A program made the position numbers and the translations under genes. DNA of 64,000 nucleotides, taken from the NCBI RefSeq assembly GCF_000025705.1, contig NC_013959.1, forward strand, positions 1,479,063 to 1,543,062. The letters are read 5' to 3'. The notes under the pieces are model-generated. The model ran no database searches and was not told the DNA's origin. It saw only the letters and a list, made by a program, of their open reading frames with translations. Origin of the DNA: Sideroxydans lithotrophicus ES-1. Its GTDB lineage: Bacteria; Pseudomonadota; Gammaproteobacteria; Burkholderiales; Gallionellaceae. This document shows, piece after piece, positions 35,833 through 45,402 of the stretch (its first letter is position 1; every line of letters begins with the position of its first letter).

Positions 35833-36937
35833 TTAAACGCCTTGCTTCAGGCTGGCTTCGATGAAGGGATCGAGGTCGCCGTCGAGCACCTTCTGCGTAT
35901 TGGATATCTCGACGTTGGTGCGCAGATCCTTGATGCGCGACTGGTCGAGCACATAGGAACGGATCTGGTGGCCCCAGCCGACATCGGTCTTGGACGCTTC
36001 CAGCTTGTCGGCTTCGGACTGGCGCTTGCGCAGCTCCAGTTCGTACAGGCGCGACTTCAGCATGGACATGGCCTCGGCCTTGTTGCGGTGCTGCGAGCGG
36101 TCGTTCTGGCACTGCACCACGATGCCGGTGGGCTGATGGGTGATGCGGATCGCCGAGTCGGTCTTGTTGATGTGCTGGCCGCCCGCACCTGAGGCGCGGA
36201 AGGTGTCGATACGCAGATCGGCCGGGTTGATGTCCACTTCGATGGAATCATCCACTTCAGGGGAGACGAACAGACTGGCGAAGGAGGTGTGGCGACCGCC
36301 CGAGGAATCGAACGGCGATTTGCGTACCAGGCGGTGCACGCCGGTTTCGGTGCGCAGGTGACCGTAGGCGTATTCGCCTTCGACCTTGAGCGAGGCGCTG
36401 CGGATGCCGGCGACATCGCCGTCGGTCTGCTCCAGCACCTCGACCTTGAAGCCCTTGCGCTCGCAGTACTTGAGGTATTGGCGCAGCAGCATCGAGGCCC
36501 AGTCGCACGCTTCGGTGCCGCCGGCGCCGGCCTGGATGTCGATGAAGCAGTTGTTCGGGTCGGCCGGGTTGGAAAACATGCGGCGGAATTCAAGCGCGGC
36601 GACGCGAGTCTCGATGTCCTGCACATCGGCGGCGATGCTGTTCAGGCTGTCGTCGTCATTCTCGGCTTGCGCCATCTCGAACAGTTCTGCTGCATCGTCG
36701 AGGTTCTGGCTGATCCGGATGAGGCCAAGCACCACGTCTTCCAGCGACTTGCGTTCGCGGCCCAATTCCTGCGCGCGCTTCGCATCGTTCCAGATGGCTG
36801 GGTCTTCGGCGAGCTGATTGACTTCGGCTAGGCGTTCCTGCTTGCTGTCGAAGTCAAAGAAACCTCCGTAACTCATTGCTGCGATTGCGTAAATCTTGCA
36901 GGGAATTGGAGAGGGCGTTGAGTTGTTCGGCTTCCAT
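35833..36937 (-). CDS. prfB: Peptide chain release factor 2, with programmed +1 frameshift
   Basis: 367 residues once the frameshift is included. The gene starts at the ATG at 36937, runs 27 codons ([16 protein letters not shown]...) to an in-frame TGA at 36856-36854, and shifts +1 at CTT-TGA-C to continue '[14 protein letters not shown]'. An ATG at 36876 in the second frame is not the true start. Peptide anticodon-like 'SPF' ([17 protein letters not shown]) and the catalytic '[16 protein letters not shown]' GGQ loop are intact. It terminates at UGA and UAA; RF2 level is autoregulated through the frameshift. Confidence 0.96.
36853..36867 (-). promoter_or_regulatory. prfB +1 programmed frameshift site
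   Basis: Minus-strand order: Shine-Dalgarno-like GGAGG (36867-36863), three bases (TTT), the slippery CTT, the stop TGA and C. Spacing and the UGA-C context are those of the E. coli prfB site. Confidence 0.95.
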
Positions 36938-36971
36938 TTTTTATGTCTTATCGCTGCTTTGAAAGACCGCG

Positions 36972-37000
36972 ATTATACACGTCTTGAGCGTATCGAAGGA
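36972..37000 (-). promoter_or_regulatory. Predicted promoter of the prfB operon
   Basis: Perfect -10 TATAAT (36977-36972 on the minus strand), about 35 bases upstream of the prfB start. The -35 at 17-base spacing (TCCTTC) is poor. Confidence 0.5.
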
Positions 37001-37009
37001 GCCGAAGGG

Positions 37010-38272
37010 CTACAGGAGCAGCAGGCCGAACAGCACGCCGCAGGAGATGGCGCCGAAGCCGATGGCAACTTGTTTTGCCAATGTCCGGCCGCCGATAAAA
37101 ACGACCATGCCGAACTTGAAGGCAATATTGGACAGGAAAGCGATCGTGATCGCAGTGACGGTCTGATGCTCGCTGAGTTGTCCGAGGTTGAACAGGCGCA
37201 AGCTGGACAGCGTGATGGCGTCAACATCGGTCAGGCCGGATACCAGCGCCACCGCATACAGACCCTGGCTGCCTGCCAGGTCGGCCATCCATGCCGAACC
37301 CAGCAACACGACCACATACAGCAGGCCGAAACCAACAGCAGAATGCAATTCCGCCGGGTTCGTGGTTTCCGGCATATAGAGCTCAGAAACCTTGCTGGAT
37401 TTGAGCCAGGTATAGATCGAGACGGCGACCCCGGCGATCAGGCCCCCCGCAAACACCGGCGCCAAGCCCGGCAGGGTGCCGTATGCCACGACCGAGCTGA
37501 CCACCAGCAGGCGCAGCAAGACCACTACGCTGGCGATCACGATCACTGCGGCGGCAAGACTGGTCATTGCCGGGTTGGTCTTGCCGTGTTTGGCATAGAT
37601 CATGGTGGTGGCGGTGCTCGATACCAGGCCGCCGAGAAAGCCCAGCAAGGGTGCCCCGTAACGGGTTCCCACCATGTGCAATGCAGCATAACCGGCGAGG
37701 CTGATGCCGGAGATGAGCACCACCATCAGCCAGGCCTGGTGGGGATTGAACGCGTTGTAGGGGCCGTAGTCCTGATTGGGAAGAATAGGCAGCACGATGA
37801 AGGTGAGCACCGAGAATTGCAGCACGGCGACCAGGTCGCGGCGCGTCAGACGTTGCGTGAATCCTCGCAGTTCTGGTTTGAAATAGAGCAGGGTAGTGAT
37901 GCCGATGGCCAGCATCACGGCGAGTGTGGAAAGACCGAACCAGATGAGCACTCCCAGTCCGTAACTCAGCAGCAAGGCGACCACGGTGGTGGTGCCCGGG
38001 TCGTTCTCTTCTGTGGGAGTGTTGATGTAAGCCGCGACGATCATTCCTGCCACGGCAAGCAAACCTGCGATCACCAGCCAGGGTGAACCGAGCTTGGCAG
38101 AAAGCATCGCCATCAAGGTGCCGAGCACGGCGACCAGAGCAAAGGTGCGCAGCCCGGCTTTGGCTGAGGGGTTACGTTCGCGCTCCAGACCGATGAGCAG
38201 ACCAATGGCCAGGCTGGTCAGGAACTGCGGCAGAGCTTCGATGCCGTTGCTTTGTAATAGAACGGATTCCAC
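37010..38272 (-). CDS. MgtC/DUF4010-family membrane protein
   Basis: 420 residues from a GTG at 38272 with an AGGAGG site located in the end of recJ. The N-terminal MgtC-like module has 'FLTSLAIGLLIGLERERNPSAKAGLRTFALVAVLG' (about 15-50); the rest is a DUF4010 domain with roughly ten further membrane helices, including 'GGLVSSTATTMIYAKHGKTNP' and 'SGLTDVDAITLS', which are family-conserved polar segments. Function is not established; relatives are listed as Mg-related or as general inner-membrane transporters. Confidence 0.8.
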   Translation of the reverse strand: MESVLLQSNGIEALPQFLTSLAIGLLIGLERERNPSAKAGLRTFALVAVLGTLMAMLSAKLGSPWLVIAGLLAVAGMIVAAYINTPTEENDPGTTTVVALLLSYGLGVLIWFGLSTLAVMLAIGITTLLYFKPELRGFTQRLTRRDLVAVLQFSVLTFIVLPILPNQDYGPYNAFNPHQAWLMVVLISGISLAGYAALHMVGTRYGAPLLGFLGGLVSSTATTMIYAKHGKTNPAMTSLAAAVIVIASVVVLLRLLVVSSVVAYGTLPGLAPVFAGGLIAGVAVSIYTWLKSSKVSELYMPETTNPAELHSAVGFGLLYVVVLLGSAWMADLAGSQGLYAVALVSGLTDVDAITLSSLRLFNLGQLSEHQTVTAITIAFLSNIAFKFGMVVFIGGRTLAKQVAIGFGAISCGVLFGLLLL

Positions 38273-38276
38273 GGTC

Positions 38277-39968
38277 TCAACCTCCTGCCCAGTGACGCAC
38301 GATGAGTTGCAAACTCTCGCTGCCATTGTATTCATTGACACTCAGGCTGTATACCGCATGGATATGCTCGGGAGCTGGCTCTGCCGAAAAGAAGCGGATG
38401 GCATCGAAACTACCGGCTGGCGACGACAGTTTGAGTTTGAGGTGTTTCTCGCCGACCACGCGCTGCGTCTGCACGCGGAAATCCCCCTCGAACAAGGGTT
38501 CCGGAAAACCCTGTCCCCAGACCTGACGCTGCAGGTCGCGTGCGATATCCATTGAAAACTCGTGCGTATCAAGCGAGCCATCCGTAGAAATGACTTTAAC
38601 CAACGCATCGGCATCGAGCAGTTCTTGCGCCACTGTCTCAAAGGCTTGCCGGAAATCGTTCAGGTGTTCCTCATGAATGCTCAAGCCTGCTGCCATGGCA
38701 TGACCGCCGAATTTCTGGATCAGATGCGGCTGGCGTTTTGAGATCAGATCGAGCGCATCGCGCAGATGCAGTCCTGCGATGCTGCGGCCGGAACCTTTCA
38801 GTTCTCCCGTTTGTGCACGCGCGAAGGCGATCACCGGACGATGGAATTTGTCCTTGAGGCGCGAGGCGAGGATGCCGATCACGCCTTGATGCCAATCTTC
38901 GTTAAAGAGAGTGAGGGAATATCCGTCTGCCGGATCGAAATTGTCGAGTACGGCCAGGGCACTGTCCTGCATATCCGCTTCGATGCTGCGCCGCTCATGA
39001 TTCAGCGCATCCAGCCTGGTGGCGATCTCGCCGGCTTCGGCGGTATCGTCGGTCAGCAGGCAACGGATGCCCAGGCTCATATCGTCCAGACGTCCGGCGG
39101 CATTCAAACGCGGTCCGACGATGAAGCCCAGTTCGTAGGATGAAGACTGTATTGCCGGTCTGCGGGCTATCCGCAGCAAAGCCTGGATGCCGGCGCAGCT
39201 GCGTCCGGCGCGGATGCGCTGCAAGCCTTGCTGCACCAGGATGCGGTTGTTGTCGTCCAGCTTCACCACATCCGCTACCGTGCCGAGTGCGACGAGATCG
39301 AGCAGATTGCCGAGATTGGGTTCCGTTTTTCCGGCGAAAACACCGCGTTCACGCATCTCCGCGCGCAGCGCCATCAGCACATAGAACATCACCCCCACGC
39401 CCGCCAGGTGCTTACTGGGGAAAGTACAACCGGGCTGGTTGGGGTTCACGATGCACAGAGCGTCGGGCAGGGTATCGCCGGGCAGGTGATGATCGGTCAC
39501 CAGCACTTGTATCCCCAGCCTGTTGGCTTCGGCCACTCCCTCCACGCTGGCGATGCCGTTGTCCACCGTGAGCAGGATATCCGGCTTGCTTTCTGCTGCC
39601 AGCCGAACGATCTCCGGCGTCAGGCCGTAACCGTACTCGAAACGGTTGGGAACGATGAACTCCACCTTTGCGCCAAGTGCAGCCAGACCGCGCATGGCCA
39701 CGGTGCATGCCGTAGCACCGTCGGCATCGTAATCGGCCACGATCAGGATTCTTTTATGGTCGGCAATGGCATCGGCCAGGATGGACGCCATCCTTTCTGC
39801 GTTCTTCAACAAGGAGAAGGGCAGCAATTGCTTGAGGTCGGTGTCCAATTGCGCAGTATCGACAATGCCGCGCGCCGCGTAGATACGCGCCAGCAAAGGC
39901 GCAATGCCAGATTCAACAAGTTGTGCGGCGGTGCTTGCCGGGTAGGGGCGTTGGCTGATCTTGTTCAT
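38277..39968 (-). CDS. recJ: Single-stranded-DNA-specific exonuclease
   Basis: 563 residues from the ATG at 39968. DHH motifs are complete: 'ILIVADYDADGATACTVA' (motif I), 'VDNGIASVEGVAEANRLG' (II), 'VLVTDHHLPGDTLP' (III), 'LKHLAGVGVMFYV' (IV), then the DHHA1 part with 'KFGGHAMAAGLSI' and a C-terminal OB-fold. It degrades ssDNA 5' to 3' in recombination and mismatch repair. Its 3' end supplies the ribosome site of the DUF4010 gene. Confidence 0.96.
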   Translation of the reverse strand: MNKISQRPYPASTAAQLVESGIAPLLARIYAARGIVDTAQLDTDLKQLLPFSLLKNAERMASILADAIADHKRILIVADYDADGATACTVAMRGLAALGAKVEFIVPNRFEYGYGLTPEIVRLAAESKPDILLTVDNGIASVEGVAEANRLGIQVLVTDHHLPGDTLPDALCIVNPNQPGCTFPSKHLAGVGVMFYVLMALRAEMRERGVFAGKTEPNLGNLLDLVALGTVADVVKLDDNNRILVQQGLQRIRAGRSCAGIQALLRIARRPAIQSSSYELGFIVGPRLNAAGRLDDMSLGIRCLLTDDTAEAGEIATRLDALNHERRSIEADMQDSALAVLDNFDPADGYSLTLFNEDWHQGVIGILASRLKDKFHRPVIAFARAQTGELKGSGRSIAGLHLRDALDLISKRQPHLIQKFGGHAMAAGLSIHEEHLNDFRQAFETVAQELLDADALVKVISTDGSLDTHEFSMDIARDLQRQVWGQGFPEPLFEGDFRVQTQRVVGEKHLKLKLSSPAGSFDAIRFFSAEPAPEHIHAVYSLSVNEYNGSESLQLIVRHWAGG

Positions 39969-40073
39969 GGGAACGGGTCGCTGGAATTGCCCACAGTGTA
40001 GCAGAGGGGTCATCGTCTTTTGACGCCAGTTCAGTTAGAATGCCGCCCACTTAAAAAACGACGCAGGCATATT

Positions 40074-41306
40074 GTGGCATTGATAGTACAGAAATACGGC
40101 GGCACTTCTGTCGGAAGTCCGGAGCGCATCAGGAATGTTGCGCAACGCGTGGCAAAATACAAGGCTCAAGGACATCAGGTCGTGGTGGTGGTCTCCGCGA
40201 TGAGCGGCGAGACCAACCGCCTGATCGCGCTGGCCAAAGAGATCCAGAAACATCCCGATCCGCGCGAACTCGACGTTGTGATCTCCACCGGTGAACAGGT
40301 GACCATCGGCCTGCTGGCGATGGCACTTAAAGATGCCGGACTGCAAGCCAAAAGCTATACCGGCGCGCAGGTCAAGATACTCACCGACAGCGCCTTCACC
40401 AAAGCGCGCATCGTCAGCATCGACGAACAGAACATCCGCACCGACTTGGCCAACGGCTATGTGGTTGTGGTCGCAGGCTTTCAGGGCATGGATGAAGACG
40501 GCAACATCACCACCCTGGGCCGAGGCGGTTCCGATACCACCGGCGTCGCTATCGCAGCCGCACTGCGTGCCGACGAATGCCAGATCTACACCGACGTGGA
40601 CGGTGTCTACACCACCGACCCACGCATGGTGCCCGAAGCGCGCCGCCTGAAGAGCATCACCTTTGAGGAGATGCTGGAGATGGCGAGTCTGGGATCCAAG
40701 GTTCTGCAGATACGCTCGGTCGAATTCGCCGGCAAATATAAAGTCAAACTGCGTGTACTCTCCAGTTTCGAGGAAGAGGGAGAAGGCACGCTGATCACGT
40801 TCGAGGAAGGCAATAAAATGGAACAGGCAATCATCTCAGGCATCGCGTTCAATCGCGACGAGGCCAAGATCACCGTGCGCGGCGTGCCGGACAAACCCGG
40901 CATCGCATATCAGATACTTGGCCCGGTGAGCGAAGCACATATCGACGTCGACATGATCATCCAGAACGTCGGCGTGGACGGCTCCACCGATTTCTCTTTC
41001 ACCGTGCATCGCAACGAATTCACCAAGGCGATGGACATCCTGAAGACCAAGGTGCAGCCGCATATCGGCGCGCGCGATGTCATCGGCGACAACAAGACCG
41101 CCAAGGTTTCCGTGGTCGGCGTCGGCATGCGTTCGCACGTGGGGATCGCCAGCAAGATGTTCCGTACCCTGGCGGAAGAAGGCATCAACATCCAGATGAT
41201 CTCCACCTCGGAGATCAAGATTTCCGTCGTCATCGACGAAAAATATCTGGAACTGGCCGTGCGCGTATTGCACAAGGCATTCAATCTGGACCAGGAAGAC
41301 GCATAA
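40074..41306 (+). CDS. lysC: Aspartate kinase
   Basis: 410 residues from GTG at 40074 (MALIVQKYGG...). Kinase signature 'VQKYGGTSVGSPERI' at the N-terminus, 'GFQGMDEDGNITTLGRGGSDTTGVAIA' with the catalytic residues, and two C-terminal ACT domains (about 265-400) with 'VGMRSHVGIASKMFRTLAEEGINIQMIS', the allosteric lysine/threonine-binding part. It phosphorylates aspartate, the first step to lysine, threonine and methionine. It is transcribed away from recJ; the gap between them is short. Confidence 0.95.
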   Translation: MALIVQKYGGTSVGSPERIRNVAQRVAKYKAQGHQVVVVVSAMSGETNRLIALAKEIQKHPDPRELDVVISTGEQVTIGLLAMALKDAGLQAKSYTGAQVKILTDSAFTKARIVSIDEQNIRTDLANGYVVVVAGFQGMDEDGNITTLGRGGSDTTGVAIAAALRADECQIYTDVDGVYTTDPRMVPEARRLKSITFEEMLEMASLGSKVLQIRSVEFAGKYKVKLRVLSSFEEEGEGTLITFEEGNKMEQAIISGIAFNRDEAKITVRGVPDKPGIAYQILGPVSEAHIDVDMIIQNVGVDGSTDFSFTVHRNEFTKAMDILKTKVQPHIGARDVIGDNKTAKVSVVGVGMRSHVGIASKMFRTLAEEGINIQMISTSEIKISVVIDEKYLELAVRVLHKAFNLDQEDA

Positions 41307-41351
41307 ATCGTTTGACCGCCTAGCCTCTAATCAGTATCATTCGCGGCCTTC

Positions 41352-41445
41352 GGAGAGGTGGCCGAGAGGTCGAAGGCACGCCCCTGCTAAGGGCGCATAC
41401 GAGCTTAAACTTGTATCGAGGGTTCGAATCCCTCCCTCTCCGCCA
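41352..41445 (+). tRNA. tRNA-Ser (anticodon GCT)
   Basis: Acceptor stem GGAGAGG / CCTCTCC, long variable arm (CATACGAGCTTAAACTTGTATCG), anticodon loop CTGCTAA, encoded CCA. Confidence 0.97.
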
Positions 41446-41465
41446 CGTGTAACAAGCAGCAAAAC

Positions 41466-41542
41466 GCGCCCGTAGCTCAGCTGGATAGAGTACTTGGCTA
41501 CGAACCAAGGGGTCAGGAGTTCGAATCTCTTCGGGCGCACCA
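41466..41542 (+). tRNA. tRNA-Arg (anticodon ACG), integration target
   Basis: Acceptor stem GCGCCCG / CGGGCGC, anticodon loop GCTACGAAC, encoded CCA. A serine-recombinase remnant on the opposite strand reads into its 3' half, so it was probably the attachment site of a former integrated element. Confidence 0.97.
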
Positions 41543-41878
41543 ATTCAGGTTAAAAATGGGCACTTGATTCAAGTTGCCCATTTTTATTTTCTGCATCGTC
41601 TCTGCCAACGCCTTGTAGCTTCCCCGGATGGTGGCGGTTCTGTCCTCTACTACGATCTCATCCACCAATATTTTCAGATAGCTTTTAGTCAACGGAGATC
41701 CGGAGGCCAACAGTTTTCCCCGTAATGCTTTCCCGAAGCCATCCACCTGACTTGCTTTGAGGTATTCCACTTCCGGCAGGATATTGTCTCTGAATGTGCA
41801 GGCAACCGCGAAGCGCGCTTCAGCTTCAAATTCCACTGTCCCAGCGGCAAGTTTGTCGAAGCAGGAATCCGGTCGTTA
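41513..41878 (-). pseudogene. Serine (large) recombinase, C-terminal remnant
   Basis: About 120 codons without the catalytic N-terminal domain. The residual 'VDGFGKALRGKLLASGSPLTKSYLKILVDEIVVEDRTATIRGSYKALAETM' and the end 'NQVPIFNLNWCARRDSNS' are the C-terminal zinc-ribbon/coiled part of integrase-type serine recombinases, whose last residues are commonly encoded by the tRNA they integrate into. An in-frame stop (about 41880) lies just upstream of the visible homology, so the gene is broken. Confidence 0.7.
41552..41590. terminator. Terminator after tRNA-Arg
   Basis: AAAAATGGGCACTTG ... CAAGTTGCCCATTTTT, a long stem with one bulge, ending in TTTTTATTTT. Works on both strands; on the minus strand it lies inside the recombinase remnant. 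Confidence 0.8.
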
Positions 41879-41955
41879 ACATCTAAACGGCTTCGGGACT
41901 TTCTGCGCGAGCCGATCGTGCTCGGGGCAAGCGTCTCCCCCGAAAACTACGAGGA

Positions 41956-42355
41956 AGGTACTGGGAAACTCTGTGCATCAAGGGGTGGGTGTTCGATCCC
42001 GCCGCAGTTAACCACATTTCCAAAGATTTCTATGCGGCGAACACAGCCAAAGCATTCGCGGAGGATGACATTCGCGTGGCTTTCTCGAGTGAAGGGACTA
42101 TCGGCAAGCTGGCGCTCGTCGGGGCGGATGTCGAGGGCATCTGCTTCGATTTCACCAGGAGGATTTCGGGTTGACCAATCGAAGTTGCTACCGTCGTTCG
42201 CTCGCTACTGTTTGATGTCCGACTACTTCCAGCACCTCGTTTACGCACACAAGTAAGGCTTAGGCAACAACATCAATATCTTTCCGAACCATATCCAAGA
42301 CTTCCCGATGCTCCCCCTCATCGGAGAGCAACAAAAGGCTGTGGATCTCACGTAG
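41956..42355 (+). pseudogene. HsdS-like restriction specificity subunit, broken remnant
   Basis: Frame 1 reads 'GRYWETLCIKGWVFDPAAVNHISKDFYAANTAKAFAEDDIRVAFSSEGTIGKLALVGADVEG' and stops at 42174; the homology continues in the next frame as 'VDQSKLLPSFARYCLMSDYFQHLVYAHK', stop TAA at 42256, then 'GLGNNINIFPNHIQDFPMLPLIGEQQKAVDLT'. 'SSEGTIGK', 'LLP.F..Y.L.S.YFQ' and 'PL.GEQQK' are target-recognition-domain and helix motifs of type I specificity subunits. The pieces are separated by a frameshift and a stop, so the gene is dead. No HsdR or HsdM is nearby. Confidence 0.6.
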
Positions 42356-42468
42356 GCCACCCGAACCGCCCCTAACAGCACTTTCGGGGTGCATCTCAGA
42401 ATAGGCGATGGGTAAAACGAAGGGTGGGGAACTATTGCAGCCACAGAGCCCTTGGGGGCAAGGAAACC
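42356..42468. other. Gap with no supported gene
   Basis: Between the HsdS remnant and tRNA-Ser(GGA) I see no coding potential, repeat or promoter I can support. Together with the two remnants this completes the 0.9 kb scar between tRNA-Arg and tRNA-Ser. Confidence 0.5.
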
Positions 42469-42559
<91 letters not shown>

Positions 42560-42600
42560 GAAAGGGCGCGCAGGATAAACTAGAACATCATTTCCCGCAA

Positions 42601-43362
42601 TCAAAAACGATCACGCCACTCGCGCAGGGCAGTGAATACGGCGAGTTCGCTGGTGTCCGCCAAGCCGCGCGCCTGGAGGGTCCGGACGAGTTCAGGGCTG
42701 CTGCATCTGAGGAATGGATTGGTGGCTTTTTCCAGTGCGATGGTGAAGGGGACGGTCGACAGGTTCCTTTCGCGCAGGCTGCGGGTATCGGCGATGCGAC
42801 GCTGGACGTCAGGGTTGTCCGGTTCACAGGCAAGCGCAAAAGGCAGGTTGTAGGAGGTGTATTCGTGCGCGCAATAGACCTGTGTGTCGTCGGGCAGGGC
42901 GGCCAAGCGCTGCAGCGAATGGAGCAGTTGTGCTGGCGTGCCTTCGAAATTCTTCCCGCAGCCTCCTCCGAACATCACATCCCCGCAAAATACCACCCGC
43001 GGGGCGATGAAGGCGATGTGATCGTCGAGGTGGCCGGGTACTTCGATGATGGCGAATTCGGCATCCAGCGTTTCCAGCCAGAGCCGGTCGCCTTCGCGTA
43101 AGTCGTGGGTAATATGAGGGTTCTTCGGATGGCTTCGCCCATGCACCGGCACGTTATATACTCCGCGCAATTCTTCGATGCCATCGACGTGGTCGTGATG
43201 ACGGTGGGTGCAGAGGATGGCATCCAGTTGCAGGCTGTTTGCTTGGAGGTAATCCAGTACCAGTGCGGCCTCGCCTGGGTCGACGATGACGGCATGATTG
43301 TCGCGCCGGAGCAGCCAGATGTAGTTGTCCTGCAGAGCAGGGATGGGAATGATGTTCAGCAT
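42601..43362 (-). CDS. gloB: Hydroxyacylglutathione hydrolase (glyoxalase II)
   Basis: 253 residues. Metallo-beta-lactamase fold with 'CTHRHHDHVDG' (T-H-x-H-x-D-H metal motif, near 51-60), a second metal-ligand region 'PGHLDDHIAF', 'FCGDVMFGGGCGKNFEG' and 'YCAHEYTSYNLPFAL'. It hydrolyses S-lactoylglutathione to lactate and glutathione after glyoxalase I. The start faces the methyltransferase gene 18 bases away. Confidence 0.95.
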   Translation of the reverse strand: MLNIIPIPALQDNYIWLLRRDNHAVIVDPGEAALVLDYLQANSLQLDAILCTHRHHDHVDGIEELRGVYNVPVHGRSHPKNPHITHDLREGDRLWLETLDAEFAIIEVPGHLDDHIAFIAPRVVFCGDVMFGGGCGKNFEGTPAQLLHSLQRLAALPDDTQVYCAHEYTSYNLPFALACEPDNPDVQRRIADTRSLRERNLSTVPFTIALEKATNPFLRCSSPELVRTLQARGLADTSELAVFTALREWRDRF

Positions 43363-43380
43363 GATAGAAATGGGAACCGG

Positions 43381-44130
43381 ATGCCGAATTGTAGATTAAT
43401 CCCGCGTAGCCTGAGCGAATGGTCCTCCAGCGAGCAGGGGAACTACGTACTGAAGCGCGAACAGGAATATTTCGACCGTACGGTCAGCGATATCTTCGGT
43501 TTCAACGCCCTGCAACTGGGCTTGCCGGAACATGATTTCCTGCACAGCAGCCGCATGCCCTTGCGCTTTACGGCCGGGAACCAGGCCGGCAACAACGTGC
43601 GCTTGCGCTGCGACGAACTTCCATTCGACAGCGACAGCCTGGATCTGGTGCTGTTGCCGCATGTGCTCGAATTCGCCGAGAACCCGCACCAGATATTGCG
43701 CGAAGTGGAGCGGGTGCTGCGGCCGGAGGGCAACCTGATCATCAGCGGATTCAACCCGTTCAGCCTGTGGGGCCTGCACCGCGCATTGGGCCGGAAGCAA
43801 GGCTACCCGTGGCGCGGGCGTTTCATCCGGTTGCCGCGCCTGAAGGACTGGCTGGCGCTGCTCGGTTTCGAGGTGGCCGGAGGCCGTTTTGCGGCCTATG
43901 CGCCACCACTGCACCAATCAAGATGGCTGGAGCGTTTTGCCTTCATGGAAAAGGCCGGCGACCGCTGGTGGGCGGTGAGCGGCGGAGTGTATTTCCTGCA
44001 TGCGATAAAGCGCGTCCCTGGCATGCGCCTGATCAAGCCGAAATGGAACGAAGGGCTGGTGCGCAACCTGATGCCGGCATCGGCCAAGTTGAACAAGGGT
44101 GTGACGCAAAAGAATGGACAAAATGAGTGA
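43381..44130 (+). CDS. SAM-dependent methyltransferase, type 11
   Basis: 249 residues from ATG at 43381. A degenerate motif I region, then '[58 protein letters not shown]', the standard Methyltransf_11 post-I/II/III order, followed by a C-terminal part with '[19 protein letters not shown]'. The glycine-rich motif I (GxGxG) is poorly visible. Divergent from gloB and overlapping rnhA; the gloB-methyltransferase-rnhA-dnaQ order is conserved in betaproteobacteria. Substrate unknown. Confidence 0.82.
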   Translation: MPNCRLIPRSLSEWSSSEQGNYVLKREQEYFDRTVSDIFGFNALQLGLPEHDFLHSSRMPLRFTAGNQAGNNVRLRCDELPFDSDSLDLVLLPHVLEFAENPHQILREVERVLRPEGNLIISGFNPFSLWGLHRALGRKQGYPWRGRFIRLPRLKDWLALLGFEVAGGRFAAYAPPLHQSRWLERFAFMEKAGDRWWAVSGGVYFLHAIKRVPGMRLIKPKWNEGLVRNLMPASAKLNKGVTQKNGQNE

Positions 44131-44578
44131 CGTGGTCGAGATTTTTACCGACGGGGCCTGCAAAGGGAATCCTGGCCTCGGCGGTTGGGGCGCATTGCTG
44201 CGCGTCAAGGGCAAGGAGCTGGAGTTGTGTGGCGGCGAGGCGCACACCACCAACAATCGCATGGAATTGCTGGCGGCTATTTCCGCGCTGGAGGCGTTGA
44301 AACGCCAGTGCCGGGTCCGCCTGCACACGGACTCGAAATATGTGCAGCAGGGTATCAGCGAATGGGTGCACAACTGGAAGCTGCGCGGCTGGAAAACGGC
44401 GGACAAGAAACCGGTGAAGAACGAAGACTTGTGGCGCAGGCTGGATACGCTGGCGGAGCAGCATCATGTCGAATGGGTATGGGTAAAAGGACATGCCGGG
44501 CATGACGGCAACGAACGCGCCGACGCTCTGGCAAACCGTGGCTGTGCAGACGTGGAAAAACACCTCAAGAAATCGTAG
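44123..44578 (+). CDS. rnhA: Ribonuclease HI
   Basis: 151 residues from ATG at 44123 (an ATG at 44114 is possible). '[22 protein letters not shown]' (catalytic Asp), '[11 protein letters not shown]' (Glu), '[12 protein letters not shown]' (Asp) and '[17 protein letters not shown]' (Asp) are the four catalytic sites. It removes RNA from RNA-DNA hybrids. It overlaps the methyltransferase end by 8 bases. Its TAG lies inside the beginning of a 119-bp palindromic element. Confidence 0.95.
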   Translation: MSDVVEIFTDGACKGNPGLGGWGALLRVKGKELELCGGEAHTTNNRMELLAAISALEALKRQCRVRLHTDSKYVQQGISEWVHNWKLRGWKTADKKPVKNEDLWRRLDTLAEQHHVEWVWVKGHAGHDGNERADALANRGCADVEKHLKKS

Positions 44579-44688
44579 CGAGCAAGACATAGGGCAAGGA
44601 GCTGCACAGTGAGTGACGAGACATACCTGAAAGGCAGGCGAGGATTGAACGAGCATGCGACGCAGCAATATGGCTGCGCAGTAGATTT
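44570..44688. repeat. 119-bp palindromic element between rnhA and dnaQ
   Basis: Ends AAATCGTAGCGAG and TGCGCAGTAGATTT match (in inverted orientation) the arms of the element after apt. Its centre CTCGCCTGCCTTTCAGGTATG (minus-strand reading) is a diverged version of the CTCATGTAC core. It covers the rnhA stop codon and ends 12 bases before dnaQ. Confidence 0.6.
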
Positions 44689-44700
44689 ATCGAGGTGTTC

Positions 44701-45402
44701 ATGAGGCAGATCGTACTGGATACCGAGACCACCGGTCTCGATCCCAAACAGGGGCACCGCATCATCGAGGTGGCCGCCATCGAGCTGAATGGGCGCAAAG
44801 TCTCCGAGCGCACTTTTCATCGTTATATCAATCCGGAGCGCGAGATCGACGAGGGTGCTGCGGCAGTGCACGGCCTGACGCTGGACCGCTTGCAGGATGA
44901 GCCCAAGTTCGCAGAAGTCGCACCGGCATTGCTGGAATTCATCGCCGGTGCCGAACTCATCATCCACAATGCGCCGTTCGACATCGGCTTCCTCAACGCA
45001 GAGCTGGCTCTGGCCGGGTTGCCATTGCTGAACAATCCCGTGATCGACACCCTGAAGGTTGCCAAAGAGCTGCATCCCGGAAAGAAGAACAACCTGAATG
45101 CGTTGTGCGACCGCTACCAGGTCGACAACTCGCACCGCACTTTGCACGGTGCGCTGCTGGATACCGAGTTGCTGGCCGAGGTATATCTGGGCATGACGCG
45201 CGGCCAGGAAAGTCTGCTGGGCGAAGAACGCTCCGAAGAGGATGGCGTGCAATTCACCGCCAGCGGCGAAGCGATCTGCCTGAGCGTGCGTGTGCTGCCC
45301 GCCAGCGAGGACGAACTGGCGCTGCACAGGGCGCAATTGGAAGACATCGAAAAAGCCAGCAAGGGGTCATGCCTATGGAAAAGGCTGGAAACACAGGTTT
45401 GA
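44701..45402 (+). CDS. dnaQ: DNA polymerase III epsilon subunit
   Basis: 233 residues from ATG at 44701, with GAGGTG upstream. The DEDDh exonuclease motifs are present: 'VLDTETTG' (ExoI), 'IIHNAPFDIGFL' (ExoII) and 'HGALLDTELLAEVYL' (ExoIII), in family-typical spacing, then a C-terminal alpha-binding tail. It gives 3'-5' proofreading. The next gene's start overlaps by 28 bases. Confidence 0.95.
   Translation: MRQIVLDTETTGLDPKQGHRIIEVAAIELNGRKVSERTFHRYINPEREIDEGAAAVHGLTLDRLQDEPKFAEVAPALLEFIAGAELIIHNAPFDIGFLNAELALAGLPLLNNPVIDTLKVAKELHPGKKNNLNALCDRYQVDNSHRTLHGALLDTELLAEVYLGMTRGQESLLGEERSEEDGVQFTASGEAICLSVRVLPASEDELALHRAQLEDIEKASKGSCLWKRLETQV

Noticed and set aside
36896-38086. A 396-residue plus-strand open frame crossing the DUF4010 gene
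   Set aside because: Shadow; the product is Gln/His/Asp-rich without domains, and the minus-strand frame is a clear polytopic membrane protein.
40020-40041. TTGACG ... TAGAAT as promoter of lysC
   Set aside because: The spacing between the hexamers is only 10 bases.
41552-41590. Intact recombinase reading through the terminator
   Set aside because: The visible protein lacks the catalytic domain and is preceded by an in-frame stop, so it is treated as a remnant.
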